Assembly: GCF_022581195.2 (NCBI RefSeq)
Contig: NC_061469.1
Location: 2,542,001-2,606,000, forward strand
Length of the DNA stretch: 64,000 bases
Source of the DNA: Helicoverpa zea
Taxonomy: Eukaryota; Arthropoda; Insecta; Lepidoptera; Noctuidae
Direction: 5' to 3'
The position numbers were made by a program, and so were the translations under genes. The notes below the pieces were generated by a model. That model did no database searches. It was not told the DNA's origin and was given only the letters and a program-made list of their open reading frames with translations. Below are positions 12,381 through 27,300 of this stretch, one piece after another. The first letter of the stretch is position 1; the number at the start of each line of letters is the position of its first letter.

Positions 12381-15300
12381 GGACAACAAAGTGATCCTAT
12401 AAGGGTTCCGTTTTTTCCTTTTGAGGTACGGAACCCTAAAAATGTTGGAGCAGTCTCCTAAATGTTACTCACCTAAATGATAACAAAAGGAAGTTTTCGT
12501 AGTTTTTGGCTTGTTGAGGTAAATAAAATATGCGTGCGTATATATCAGTTTTCAGTTCCTATGAGTAAAGTAAACGGTACTTAACGTTATCATAACATTT
12601 TACGTATACACCCTAATACTTACTAAAATAAAAAAATAAAAACTCAATTTTATCCCGAGGAAAAATTCATGAAACTTTATAAATATCGAATTATTATTAC
12701 CACAGCGTTCCATTAAACGGGAAAGCTAGTTAATCCACCCGGTTTCGTCCAACTTTTTCCGCTGCACTCAAGCTCAGACCGGACCCACTTCCGGCGGATG
12801 TGAAACACTTTTTAATTTCCGCTGCGGAGGGATTTTTCTACACCGAAGTTGATGGGCGCTCAATTATTAACATTCAATTAATGAAAATATTTATAATCTG
12901 TGTAATCTGGACGTTAACGGAGTGCCGTCTTGTTTGTTAATTTGGAAAAAGTTGGATAATTAATTATTTAATAAGAAGGTATTTTTACTGAGCTGTAATA
13001 AAATAAATGTGCTTCACTTATTTTTCTAACCACCTATCGTTTGGTTACCAAGAATAAGGGAACTATAAAGTACTGCATTTAATCGTACCTAATAGAAAAA
13101 CATATTGGGTACGTTCTATCGTAACGTTAGTATCATCATCATCATCATCATCATCAGCCTATCGCAGTCCACTGCTGGACATAGGCCTCTCCAAGTGCAC
13201 GCCACTGAGATCTATTTTCGGCTTCTCGCATCCAGCTCCTGCCAGCCGTCTTGCGCAAGTTATCACTCCAACTTTAGTATCGGTCGATGCCAACTATCTC
13301 ACCATAAAAGGACAATGCCAGGGTCTGGGCTCAAAGTTTGCCCAGCAGTGGGGGTAGTTCCAGGGGGTTCCTTAGTGCACTCTGAACACGTAATGCAAAA
13401 AAAAATTGAAATCGCTCCCTGGAGTCCCGAGGAAAACCGGTTCTTATATTCCACATGAGTAGTCACTTTACAAAGCCTGAGCCATTTGCCCAGCACTGGG
13501 AGTGGTCAAAATAGGTTGTTTACTTCACTTTTAACACGAAATTAAAATATTTTTGGAATCGCACCCTGGGGTCCCGAGGAAAACGGGTTCAAATATTTTC
13601 CATAGATAGTCACTTTACAAAGTCTTAGGCATTTGCCCAGCACTGGGAGTGGTCAGAATAGGTAATTTACTTCACTCTTAATACGAAACCCAAATATTTT
13701 TGAAATCGCTCCCAGGGGTCCCGAGGAAAACCGGTTCAAATGTTTTCCATAGATAGTCACTTTACAAAGTCTTAGGAATTTGCCGAGCACTGGGAGTGGT
13801 CAAGATAGGTTATTTACTTCACTCTTAATACGAAACCCAAATATTTTTGAAATCGCTCCCAGGGGTCCCGAGGAAAACCGGTTCAAATGTTCTCCATAGA
13901 TATATAGTCACTTTAATAAATCTTAGGGATTTGACCAGTAGTGGGCGTAGTTGAAACAGCATCCTCACTTGACTCTCAACACAAATAAAAATATTTTTGA
14001 AATCGGTCCCAGGGGTCCAGCGAAATTAATCTGACAAGACTTTTCTTTTATAAACATTTTCTTGCATATATTGTCAATCTCAACGTTCAGGATGTGGTTG
14101 TCTATCCAGTAGTGGAAAATATTGGAATGGGTTATTTTTTTACTTACTGTGATTTTAAAATAAATTGTAAAAGCATTGGATTCTAATAAGAACTAACCCG
14201 TGATCGTCACTGATTTCCCGAAAAAAGGCAATTACCGCAATACATTCGAATTCTCGGTTAAAATCTAGAAGACCAAGACGCCTGCGCTATTGAGCTATCT
14301 ACTAGAAAAATCTTATCAAAACGAATAAAATAAGCTCGAACACGAGGTACTTAGTAGATACCGTTGAGGAGTTCCCTCGTCTCTCTCTCGTCTTCTTCGT
14401 CAGGTCAGCTCTTAACCTCCACTGTTTTGAGGTGTCGGAGACATATTATTATACCCGAATGACTAGTTTTTACTTGATATGTGCCTTCAATTTTTGAGAG
14501 TTGTACCCGATTTTTTTGATGTTTCCATCATCAGACTCTGGCCCGGATGATAAAGGAACCATTTGGGAAGTAAGCCCTTTGGAAAATGAAATGATTGTTT
14601 AAAACGGTTGGTAAACGACGAAGTTATGCGCGTACAAACATAAACAGACGAACTGAGAACCTCCTCCATTTTTGAAAGTTGTTTAAAAAAAAATTGTCGT
14701 ATACAACACCTCGTGGTTGTCAATTAATATAATTCATTTCAATTAAGGTACCTAGTCTACATGGAATAGTTAGAGTTCGTAAGCATATTTTGAGTAATAT
14801 TGAATAAGAGTCAAACAAGTTTTTCTCAGGACTCCTGGGATAGATTTTGAAATACTTTGGTCTGGGTACTAATATAAGCCTATAGAACAGTGTACACTAT
14901 GCAGTAATTGTGGGCAATCCTTGAGCCCAACTTCCATACAAAGAATAGCATTGTCCTTTACATAAAAAAAACACTACACCAAAAACACTTAACTAAATAA
15001 TTTTAACCTAATTAATGAAACCACAGTAATTAAATAGCCAAACAAACATTTACTCAACTCATCAATTAAAATGACAACTCCAAAAACAAATGCTATCTAA
15101 TGAATAAAAAATTAAAATAAAGCTACACACATTGACATAAGCGTACAAGCGAATTATCGTCTACCTAGCCTTTTCCCAACTATCTAGAGGTCGGCTTTCA
15201 GTTTAACAAGGAGCGACTGCCTATTTGATCTCCTCAACCCAGTTACCCGGGCAATTCAATACCCCTAGGTAAGACTGGTTCTCAGACTCGAAAGTAGCAG

Positions 15301-18300
15301 CGCTCTTCAAACTTTTAGTCGGCTAATAGTTTGTTTGGGGTCATAAATCGGTGTGAAGATTCGGTCATAATCGGTCATAACGATCAGATAATTGGCCGGT
15401 ATCAGACGGACTAAAACCTTGATTAAATACAAGATTTCCTAAAAAAAAGCAACCACTGGTTCAACTGTTGGTCAACTGTTTCTTGTTTCTTATCTTTAGT
15501 GTGTGTACTCTTACTGGGTTCCAACTACCCGTAACGACTGCCAAAGATGTTCATATGACAGCCGGGACCTACAGTTTATCGTGCCCTCCGAAACACGGTA
15601 AGCGTATAAGCGAATAACGGAATTAATTCGTTGAGTGACTCGCTACGATACTAATTGGAGCTATTAATTGATGCTCTGCTCGCATGTAGAGGCTATGTAT
15701 ATGATGAACATGTAGTCTGTATCTAGAATAATATACTTGAACTATTGCATGATGACTGATAGCAACAATTTCGTTCTTTTTGGAAGTCATTGGAGCATTG
15801 GAGATTTCAAGATCAAAAACATACTATATACATATGTACTGACTCTGAAAATCCATCTTAAATAGACATTTGGGGCCTTACTACAAAAACTTTAAACCCT
15901 GTTTTACACTTGCCTAATAAAATTTTGGCTGCAAAATGAACCATATGTCAACGTCATAATTTGACATTTTTTTAGACAAGGCATAAACTGACGTTTAAAA
16001 GTTTTTGTGGTAAGACGGTTGATGTCCTCCTAGCCGATTATCGGCTACGGCGGCTGTTCTCATGTAAGGAGATTAGCCAACTACGCAGGACATGTTATAG
16101 TGCACGAGCATTTACGCAGACACAGGTGCACTCACTATTCCTTAACTCTCATAGCCCAATGGGACGGTAATCCGACACGACCGGAGAGAGATCAGGCGCA
16201 GGACCGACATTTACGTGCTCTCCTATGCACGGGTGTATCAATCACCAGCTTCCAGGGTCCGGGCTGCTTTGTGAAAGTCTTCTAAAACCCACAAAGCGAT
16301 TTCGGCCCGACTCGGGAATCGAACCCGAGACCTCGTGCTCAGCAGCCGTACTTGCGACAGCTAGACCAACGAGGCAGTTAAAGAAAGAGACATTTACGAT
16401 AATATAGACTAAAATTAGTTAAATAATCGTTCTGAAGTATTCAGTATTTCATGAGATATTTTCATAAGTTTTATCGTTTTATGGATTTATCATCACATCC
16501 AGATTTCATCGAGGTCTTTCCAGTGTGACGTCCAAAGTATTTCAGAAAGAAAATGGATTAGTCAATTTATACACCAAATAAAAAAACTCCACACTCATAA
16601 AGCCGACATAAACACAGACACATCCAGGACTCCGCAAACGTATAACAAATTAAATTCGCTGAGTGAATCGCAACGGCACTAATAGGAGCAATTAATTCGT
16701 TCCATTAGGCGCCTTGCTTTGAACGTACGACATGTTTCATGCGCATTTTATTATCTACATATTGATTCTCGTGCGGGTATCATGTTTGTGTGGTTAATTT
16801 TGGAATTGAAACAATTTTAATTTTTTTGAAATGTTAGCTACCTTATAAATAAGTGATTGCGTCTCAGTAGATTTTGGAACCAAGTACCTAATATGCTATA
16901 CCCAAATAATGCTGTCTAATAAGAGCATATTAAAAATAATAGGGATAATCGTCGGTTTTGTGTCACCATTTCATTAAAGTTGTATAGTATCTTAAGTTTG
17001 TCTGTTTAAGGTTGACAGAAAAATCTTAAAGTTACGTCATAGTTAGGTAGAAACAAATGATTGAATAGCAAAAACTGATACTAAAGAACGAAAACCGTTC
17101 ATTATCTTCCCAAAACACTTATCTACTTAATCAAACGCAAACAATTTAACAACCCCCAACTATTAAGGCCCGTGCCCACTGTTCCTTCGCTAACATTCCG
17201 CCTAGACAATCACTAGATTCAGGAAGTAAAGGCCCATTACACTGGGAGTGCCAAGTCTCCCCAGCATTTGTTATAGCTATCTGAACGGCATGTCCGCGGC
17301 AATTGATGAGGTGGAGACACTGTGTAGGGTGACCATGATTTGGAGAAAAATTGGGATTAGTGGAATACTCTATTTAGTGAAAATGAAATTGTTTATAAAT
17401 GATTAGTAAAATTGTCAGCTAAGTTTTCTATAGTGAATTGGATTTAGAACGAAAATTCACGAATTTCAAAAACGCTACAAACTTCGTAGCCAAGGTACCT
17501 ACGTACTACGGCTACGACGTAGTGCGCTACGCAGAAATCGCCATTTTTCTTTTGTTTCTATTTAATTTGTATAGCATTTTCTTTAATACTACTGAATAAT
17601 GATCATTACTTCTTGTATAGAGTGTAGATAATATTTTTCCGTGTAAATAAATTGAACTCGGTTATATAGAATGAAAAAGGTAAAAAGTCATTTCTTTCGA
17701 AGTAAGAATTACTTTTTTTAATTACTTCTCACCTGTTATGTTTCCTTGTCGTTTGACTACAAAAAAAACATTAAGAAGACTTGTATAGTTAACATTATAT
17801 ATCCCATGGTCACCCTACAATGACGCATCGGGTGACAATCGGCGTCCACCCTAACGTTTCTATTATTCTTAGGATAATGTCGTTGCGAACATCACATGAC
17901 GGGAATTGCCCCTAATAGCCGTATTATCCGCGATGACTTTACTTTTATTTGTTATAGTAATAGTTTATCGAGATTTGGTGTAATTATGCTTGGAAGTAGA
18001 AGCCGGTAATGATTTTTGTAGGTTTTGGCAATTACTTTTGCAGTGTTAAGTTTCTTCAAAAATACGCGTTTCTTAAAGTTAGCCCAGAACGTTTAACTGT
18101 ACAATAACACTTAATTCAAAACACTGTAATTTTACACGGCTGGTTATGGTTTTGTTATTGATGGTTTGATATGAGAAGGTGAGATGGTTTTGTTATTGAT
18201 ATGAGAAGTACAACGCACTCGTAGGCCCAAGTTCACTGAAAAACTAAACGTTAGTTTTCTTAAAACAGCTGAAAACTACCTTCTGTGAACTTGGACCTCA

Positions 18301-21300
18301 GTTTACCTTAAAATCCTTTAATGCAAAAACAATTACACTCCCATCTATTTATCTAATAAACAATATTGTTGAACAGACACAAGCTACTCGTACCACCCGG
18401 CGATACACGATGACACGTTCGTTCGTCGGAAACAACGGCGTAACCGCACCACCTTCACGTTGCAACAGGTAAATGCATAGAAAATAAGATATTTATTAGT
18501 TTTAGGTCATGGTTAACTAGTGGCTGGTTAGGTAGGTTATGTGTTATTAAAGCTAAGCTTAAGGGGGGACGTTAAAAGAAGAAATCCTGTGTGGTTTTGG
18601 TGAAAATTCATGAATTATATACATATATTGCTCTTAAATTGATTGATCTTCCATAATCGGTTTTAGGTATAGTCAGTAGTGCGAGAGATTTCTGTGATTT
18701 TCATGATACGTAGACCATTATGATGTTTATCATCCGATTATTTGATCTGGCTCTTAATCAGGTAGGAAATTACATACGATCAGGTATCCGACAGTTCTAA
18801 ACAGTTTGAAGGGTTTCACGTTTATCTTCAAACTGAACTATTGGCTAATCGAGCTATCATGACTGTGTTTCTTAACTAATACTAAGTACTATTACAGTTG
18901 GAGGAGCTGGAAACTGCGTTTGCGCAGACACACTACCCCGACGTGTTCACGAGAGAAGATCTCGCGCTCAAGATCAACCTCACGGAGGCTAGAGTACAGG
19001 TCAGTCTACTATTATCTTATTTTCATAGATTTATAAACCACATATTGATTTATCCTGGCACCACATATTATAGTTATCGTTGTCCACATAGGTATCATTT
19101 TTTAGAGGATTGTGTGTGAGAAAGTCGTGGTGGCCTAGTGGACAAAGAACCAACCTCTCGAGTACGAGGGTGCGGGTTCGATTCCAGGTCAGGCAAGTAC
19201 CAATGCAACTTTTCTAAGTTTGTATGTACTTTCTAAGTATATCTTAGACACCATTGACTGTGTTTCGGATGGCACGTTAAACTGTAGGTCCCGGCTGTCA
19301 TTGAACATCCTTGGCAGTCGTTACGGGTAGTCGGAAGCCAGTAAGTCTGACACCAGTCTAACCAAGGGGTATCGGGTTGCCCGGGTAACTGGGTTGAGGA
19401 GGTCAGATAGGCAGTCGCTTCTTGTAAAGCACTGGTACTCAGCTGAATCCGGTTAGACTGGAAGCCGACCCCAACATAGTTTGGGAAAAGGCTCGGAGGA
19501 GGATGATGATGTGTCTACACTCGAGATTGATAGAAAAAATAATAGGAAAGTCATAGAGTTAATAAGTATGTATGTAGATATATATTAAGCGACTGCTATG
19601 TGAATGGAATACTAAAGTAATCTTATGATTAGATAGAAACAGGATTGAGTATGAGCACGTCAAATAACTCTAATCAACCCTCACATTAAAACGAACAAAT
19701 TACCTATCACATAATACTATTCCAACACCAATTACATGAAACACACTTACGTTCCAACTTACGTAACATCCACTCCTCTTAACCCTAAAATCATATTCAA
19801 CGTCATCCCTCGCGTGCTCATAAAATGTAGAATTTACGCGCGTCGCCGACACGCCACGTCTAACCTGTCCGCTTCAATAACGTCGCCTGCCTCATTTCGT
19901 TCAAAAACGTCGTCTGCCTCGCCTCGTTCAGAAACGTTGCCTTGTAACGTTCAAGCTGCCTCGTAAAACATAGCTTTATTGCATATAACGTCGAATGTGG
20001 GGATTAAATTTTGATGTCATGTGCTTTTATTGGGTATGTGAAATTGTGGGGTTTTGATTAAATGTCGTTATGCATGCTGACTTGTAGGTAACGTCATGTG
20101 AAATGAGTCACAAATAAATAAAAAAGTAAATATTTACTGATAGATCATGTGGATTTTCTTATTTCGTTGCCTCCAGGAACCATCCATCTGATGCAATAAC
20201 TGAGGTCATCGGCCAACTCTCAAATTTTGCAATATTAATTTCATAAAACAATGATTCAATTACCCATAGCATTACATTCACATATTATATCTTAAAAAAA
20301 AGACGTGTGGCACTCGGGGACTGCCGCGGTAAAGCTATTGCATAGCATTTTGTATCAACTTATGCAATTATAATTATTTATTTATTTTATTTATGCATTA
20401 TTTCTTTTTCTTTGATATTTATTCAAGTTATACTTTTTGAGCGTGGTGGCCGATAAGAAAACACATGTTTCTTTTATTAAATAAATAAAAAGTTAATATT
20501 GTTTAAAATATTTTTATTATTTTACAATACATACATATATCATACTGATTATGTATACAGCTGATTATGTATTCGTCCGATTTCGGAGCAGCTCGTCTCG
20601 ATTCGGGCGAGTTCCGTAAAGTCGTACAATACGTCTAATCGCACGACACACAGCGCCGTGTCGAAGACTGCCGAACTGACACGACGTTAGACGATGCACG
20701 GCCTTCAAGCCACACCTCCGTGCCCGTCGGAGTGGGGAGCGTGAGGTTTTTTCGTTACGGAATTTCTGGATTTGGTCCCCGCGCTCAAGGCCTGCGATAG
20801 AAGCTATGCAATAGCTTAAAAAACATATCCCATTCAATAGTTTCAATATAACGTAGTATTTGCATACTGAAAACCCATTTACAAGTTTTTTTCTTTTCTT
20901 TTTTTTTCACCGGCTTGCAATACGGAGAGTGAATGTTATTGAACTGAAGACTGAATGTAATTCGAGTGGTTCGTAACCCGCATGAACGAGGGTACTATTG
21001 GGTCAGGAAGGCTTTTTGGAAATTGACCTGTGTGCAGACTATGGTTTTTCCCATTACATGTAGAACAATCTAATTCAATTATTATCTTGCGTATTTTATG
21101 GTGGTTAACAGTTATTAGCTTACTATATAGAAAGAGCAAAAATATAGTGTCAAAGAATTTAAAACAAGCTTTAAAAGATTTATGTCAAAATATCTTACTT
21201 AAGGTTATTTATGGCCCAACGAAAAGTTTACAGTTTCACGAAGACAAAAAGCATCATCGATAATTGCAGATTGGACCAAAATGTTGGTAATTTATAATCC

Positions 21301-24300
21301 ACTTCAGCAATATTAGAACTTAGTCACAAACTAGCATTACTATCTCTTCGAACATCTTCTCCATTAACCCTAAATCGCTGACTACATACCCGGACGGGCA
21401 CATACCCGGGTAGCGCCTGTTTTAGTCAAATTGCTCGACCGGCCGTGTTTTATTTATGCCCGGATAAAAATTTGCCAATTCCGTCGGCTGCAGCCACAAT
21501 TTAGTGGCAGGCTGTCGCTCGGGATCTACACTTTTATTGCACAACATATGCTGAATCATAAATACCTGTTAAGTACTGGGTCCTTATTCTTATGTAGGCA
21601 CGATCGTACATAAAAATGTGTTCACACACTGATTTTCGATTACTGAGTTAATACCAATTATTTTTTGAGAAATCTAATTAGTAGCTATAATCCTTTTGCA
21701 CTCTTTTGGAAATAACTTCTCGTTTTGGAAATAACTGCTTTCCTTATCTTTGGTTTGGCTTTGGTTACAGATGCAACGTCATCAAATTTCCTGTATGTGA
21801 CTTTAATCATGTTAAGTTGATTAGCGAATTGTAGTTGAACACAACAGTTCTCAGGTATTCTTAACAAAGCCATTGCATCGATCATATTAATGGCACAGAA
21901 ATAGCATAATTGTTTAGCAACCCCATTGGCTTATGAGATATTCGACATTCGACATCTCTAATAAACGAGTTTACCTCAGACAAGTGAGGGCAACTCTAAA
22001 GTTACCAAAGTAATTACAGTCACACGTCAAACGTCGGCATTGACCGGCGTCTCGGTAACACTCCCAATCGAGGTAACGAGCTCGCGTAAGACAATATCCA
22101 ATTTCGTTTGTCCGTCGCATCGAACATCCACTTCCATTAGTAAACTAGCATTGTCAAAAGCCACTCTACTCTAGTTCGTTGGCAAAACCACCAAAACAGT
22201 TGAGAATTGAACGTGTACGCGTCCATATAAGATTGGTCTTCGATAGTCATTGGATTGTTGGAATATTGGTGGATATGTGAGTAGTGCGGGGGGCGATGGA
22301 GGTCAGACACGGTGGTGGTCTGTAACGCGTTTAAGTCGCTCATCTCGGAATGGTATTACGGTATGAGGCTGTTACCCCGCGCCCGCGCCTCACCCCCGCT
22401 CACACCTACGGCACGTGCTACTGGGATTAAGGGGTGTCGCTCGTATGAGGCTGCGGGATTAGGCATAGGAATTGGTGCACGAGTCGTACTGATGTCATGA
22501 ATTGATTGAAAGGCATATTTTGCGAACTGAGACTGGTCACTCAATACTGTACTTAAAACTCAAACTACCTAACAAAGATCATCCCATCGCCTGATTAGCC
22601 CCGAAGAAAAAAATCGATATAAATGCTGGACTTCGTCATAATCCACACACATTAATCCTGTCCTGTACTTAGGAAAGGACATCCATTCTTGTATTTTAAG
22701 AACCAGACTTTTAACCGCAAACTTCACAAATAATATCAGGTGCTATAATTCTGATACCGTCCTGCAATCATAATATCTTCGCCAATCATGTTACACCTAC
22801 CCAACTTGGACAGCACATGTCAAACATGACGATACCATCTGACAACCCTAAAAGAGCTTGGTAATATAATTGAGTCGGCTTTCAATTTGATTCGCATCCT
22901 CGTCCGGCTGCAGAGTGTCGGTGATAATTCGCCCGAAAAATATAAAAAGGAAGCTTTTGGGAGCAGCTGTCCGCCATATTGGATTACAGCGAGGTGGGTG
23001 CGAACGAGCGGCGCCAAGAGGAATGTACCTACTGTGAGCCAATAAGTGATTGGGATATTGTTCTATTTTTAAATATTGCGCCTTTTGTACTGCTATTATT
23101 AGCTGTAGCTAATTAAAAAAAACCAAGTACCTAAGTAAAACACTGAGGATAAAAATATAATAAATCATTTCTGTTGCCAAATCGCATTACTTCTTCTTGC
23201 AAGAATTTCAACAACTACGTAAGAGCTTCAGAAAGATTTAGAATCAGAGTTAAGTTTCACTCATATTATATAGCCCTCCCACTCCCAGTATGACTAGATC
23301 TTGCAATAGAAAGTCAATTAGTCATTCGTGGTAATACCAAACTAGGAACTATCTACGGTACGTATTTGCATGTGGCAGGTATAGACAGATGCGTTTCCCA
23401 AACAATCAACGTGTTTGAAAGATTTTTTAATTGAAGCCTTGTTTGTACAAGCGGCTTCTCTTTCCCGTGAAAACTGCCTTCCATCTGAAGCAATGTTTGG
23501 CCGTGTTTGATCAGAACATAAAATATGCCACGATTTTTTTTCATCACCGTCCATTTCCCCCAATCCCAATGTCTATGAAGGATAGATGCAGCATGTCTCT
23601 CTGATACCTACTTTAAAGATTTACATTCTTTTACACAATCCATCCATCGTTTCTTTGTTCGCTCATCTATTGAGAGTATATGCTTAATGAAAACTTTCAC
23701 GATATGCAGAAAATTCAAACTCTTACCTACTTACACAATTTTTGGCACATGCACAATACCAACATAATCAAAATCCTCTCAAAATGACAGCTTCAATATT
23801 ATCAAAAAATAAATACAAAAAAGAATCACTCATAAAAATTATCCCTCCCCCAACCGTGTAGGCACTCGTGTAAAACAATAGGGTTGTCAGGCAAAACAAC
23901 GCGACATTACAATGGCACTTGAGCGCGACTAGGGTTGCCAGTAACGAGTACTTAATTATTATTTGTTTCTTGTTTAAGAGGGAGGGTAAATTGTTGAGAT
24001 TACTTATGTTTGTGTGAAGAATTTTTTTTTGTTTAGTGGTGGTGAGGAGTGTGTGAAAATATTGGTGTGATTAGCATTTATTTGGTGTCCAAATAAAGTC
24101 TGTTTACCTCAGATGAGGTAGCCAAGACTTTTGTACCGTCGTTTTTTTTCTGCTGAACAGCTTCTGGGTGTCCTTTGTTGATCCAAATATCTTTTATTTA
24201 TTTACGTACATACCTACATTTACCATTACAGGTAACCCCAATGCGATAAATGCGCCTTAATTACCCATAAATTATTTATATCATTTGAATATTAAAAGAC

Positions 24301-27300
24301 TTCAATTTATAGTGATATGAGTAGTTTTTAATTTAATAGTAAATATTTGTAAATGTGAGAAATAAATGAATACCATTTCTGAAATCATTTTCAATGGAGC
24401 TCAGTTCTGAATTTATAACAACAATCTCGTCATTAACTTAACTAAAAACCGTAACCCACATTCCATTCTTTACTCAGTGAAAATTACACTATGTACTAAT
24501 TGAATTACAAAATAAAAAATAGTGTTGTTTATAGTGCGAGCAATTAGCTAATCCCGGGGGCGCAACCCTAGCACCGTGCGACCGAACCTAACGACGCGTC
24601 ATATCGAACTCTCGTCTACAACAAACATTATGAAATATACGGCTTTACATTTTGTAATGTGCCGTCAGGTTTGAAAATTATGAACTATTTAGAAGTTTAT
24701 ATATAGGTTATTCTCATTGCGTTTAACAAAACAATAGGTGAAGCAAGAGATAATTCAGACTTCTTATAAATAGACTTGCTTCTGCCAGTGTTTTCTCCCA
24801 TTGCGCATGTCGTCTCATGGGAACTACTTCGCGCTCCCGGATAAAAAAAAAACTATAAACTACACTCTTTCATGATAAAAGGTTAAATTAACACTCGAAG
24901 AGTTTTTCAAATTGTTTGAGTAGATCCTGAGATTAGCGCATTTAAACAAACTTGCAAAACTGTTTCAGATAGATTGTGAAACTGTATTTGTCTTTAAGCC
25001 ATATCATTCTTGTGCTCTATAGTTCTAGCTAATTGAGCATACATTAATACAACTGAGCTGTGCTTCCTAAATTTTTGCTTTCCTAAACATTTTAATATGG
25101 CCAGGCCTTAATAGGTATATAATTCCTCTTACCGATTGACCTCTTAAGATGCGTTTCTTCAGCGGCACCGCACAAAATAAAGTCCCCGTTTTAATTACAC
25201 CCACTCATGTTTATTTTTGTGACGCTCTTGTCTCGACACGTACTTCGCGTCCTACTTTATCAATCATTTTCCTTCTCAAATCAAATCAGGGGTGAAAATG
25301 AAATATGTCACATTTTTACTTTACAAACCGGTTTTAAGTCGCGCTTAAGAGGGTTTTGTTTTTCAGGGGTCTTAAGAGGTGTTATAGAAAACTCGTAGAG
25401 AAAAAATAAATTTTGAAAATTGCACAATTTGTCATTCAGGAATCCATTGTTATTATAACGCTAGACTTGGATCACAAATTTCCTTGATTACACTGAAAAT
25501 AAATGATAAAAAGGTAAAGGAAAACATCTCGAGGAAATCTGGACTGTAGTCTGAAATCACCAAGCCGCATTGAGCAAGCGTGGTGATTAACGCTCAAACC
25601 ATCTCCGTGTAAGATCCTGAGGCCTGTGTCCAGCAGTGGGACGATAAAAAAGGCTGTTACAATACACTGAAAATTGACGTTTCTTCTTATGTAGATAGTA
25701 TTTAGCATTTAAGTTATTTCAACCTATCTACAATTATATTGCAAGAGAGTAAAACTACAACACACGTGGTCACATACCTTGCCAAAATAAAATACACAGG
25801 CTAATCTAGAAACATATTAAATACCCATATGACACAACCCTTTCCAAAAAGTTTTATTGTCATCTGTCATAATATAGAATGAGGTATTAATACAATTTGT
25901 CGCAACACTATACTCGTGAGATGACACCGTGGGTGCAACCCTAGTGGCTGGTAACCCTTCGGCGCGTGTCATAACGTGAAATTATAACTGACTTATATGT
26001 ATTTGTGTCATGCAGTTTTGAGTGTCAGAGTAATTGGAGTTGTACAATGTATCGTTATTTTGCCAGCAGTAGTTGAAAAGGGTTAAGAGAATAAGGCCCA
26101 AGTTCATCGACACCATAAACGTTATTTTCCATAAAACAACTGTTTGCTATGAATTTTCACGTTCACTTTTCAAAGTTAACTGTTATTTTAGGAAAAACGA
26201 ACGTTAATGTCGTCGGTGAACTTTGGCCTAAGTACTCTTGCTGTGGAATACAATATAACCGATCCATCTGTTTTTCGATTAGAAGATCGGCAATTGTAAT
26301 CCACAGTTAGGCTATGGTTGAATTTGATAGTTACAAATTTCAGTGTTTAGTACAAGTAAGTATAGCAGCAAATGCCTAATTCTTGCTCTCGTTTTTAATG
26401 GTTGCTTGAGAAAAAAAAGCAATTTATACGATTTTCATCAATTTTCCTCCAACTATATCACTAATGAGCATTTCTCTATTAAACCTACGAAAATAACACA
26501 CACAGAACTACAAAATTACTTAACAGTTAACAAGCTCAAGAAATACTGGAACTGTCACAAGTAATAACTGCAGGCTAATCCATTCGATACGTTGCCAAAG
26601 GTATAATTTGTCATAAACATGTTATGTACGATACATCTCCCATTTTGCGGGAATTACACCACTCTAGTCAGAATCTAATTACGTAACGGTTTCCCGCGAA
26701 AAGGATTAAAATGGAGGCGGTATTTTGAAAATGGAATTATGACGCTTTTGTTTTTTTTTGCGGTTGGTATGATGCAGAGATTTTTTCCTGTTAATGTTGG
26801 TAATGTTTGTTTTGTGTTGGTATTGCTTGATTGTATTTCGTTTCGTAAAGAACTTCACATTAAATAATTGGTTGCTAAGCATCAAATAGGCTTGCATAGA
26901 CTAGTTTTTAAGTGAAATAACGCGAATAAGAAAGCTGGATGATTATAATAATGTGGCTTTTTTTTTTTTTTTTATCGACGTAAAATCATCAAATGACCCC
27001 TCCCGCTGTGGGTTAGCAGCGGTGAGGGAGTGTCAGACTCTTACTGACTAAAATCGTCGTGTTCCGTCATAGGCCTTTTATGTACCAGGGCCGCGGTATC
27101 TCTTTCGAACAACCCGCAGCCCCGGCAGGCCTTGGCCCTGCTGGGCCCCGCTGGATAATGTGGCTTCAGATAACGATCAAGAAAGAAGTGATTCACTGTG
27201 ATCGTCAACTTTTGCTTTTAATAGAAACGGCTTGAAAAACATTAAAAAATAATACTTAATCCAAGTAGAAAAGTTATAAAATTGCCATATCACACACATC

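Larger units (their letters stand above)
10262..12443 (+). mobile_element. Composite non-autonomous repeat, full copy with nested insertion
   Basis: The left end reads ACCGGCCAAGTGCGAGTCGG followed by AGGGTTCCGTAC. The right end has a (GACA)n run, then AGGGTTCCGT and TACGGAACCCT. A reverse-orientation copy of 565 bp lies at 61553-62117 with the same ends, defining the element. This copy is enlarged by a nested 1.0 kb element and by internal tandem units of about 318 bp. No transposase is visible. The family is common in moths; its class is uncertain. Confidence 0.65.
8003..18376 (+). other. Drgx: Drgx intron 1 (10.4 kb)
   Basis: GT-AG intron between the HCPP exon and the homeodomain. It holds the CpG-rich block near 9 kb, the composite repeat 10262-12443, the RTE tail and 147-bp array at 13.1-14.0 kb, and the SINE/MITE cluster 15.1-16.4 kb. 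About 16.4-18.2 kb shows no clear repeat or gene. A block at 12690-12800 is CpG-richer than its surroundings and may be regulatory. Confidence 0.85.

Noticed and set aside
16150..16386. Genuine tRNA gene on the - strand suggested by A and B boxes
   Set aside because: The cloverleaf is degenerate and followed by a SINE body; it is a tRNA-derived SINE head. The same applies to 19122-19190.
24541..25960. Recurring GCAACCCTAG motifs at 24565 and 25937 as ends of one element
   Set aside because: The shared part is about 10 bp in direct orientation with no further similarity, so probably chance.
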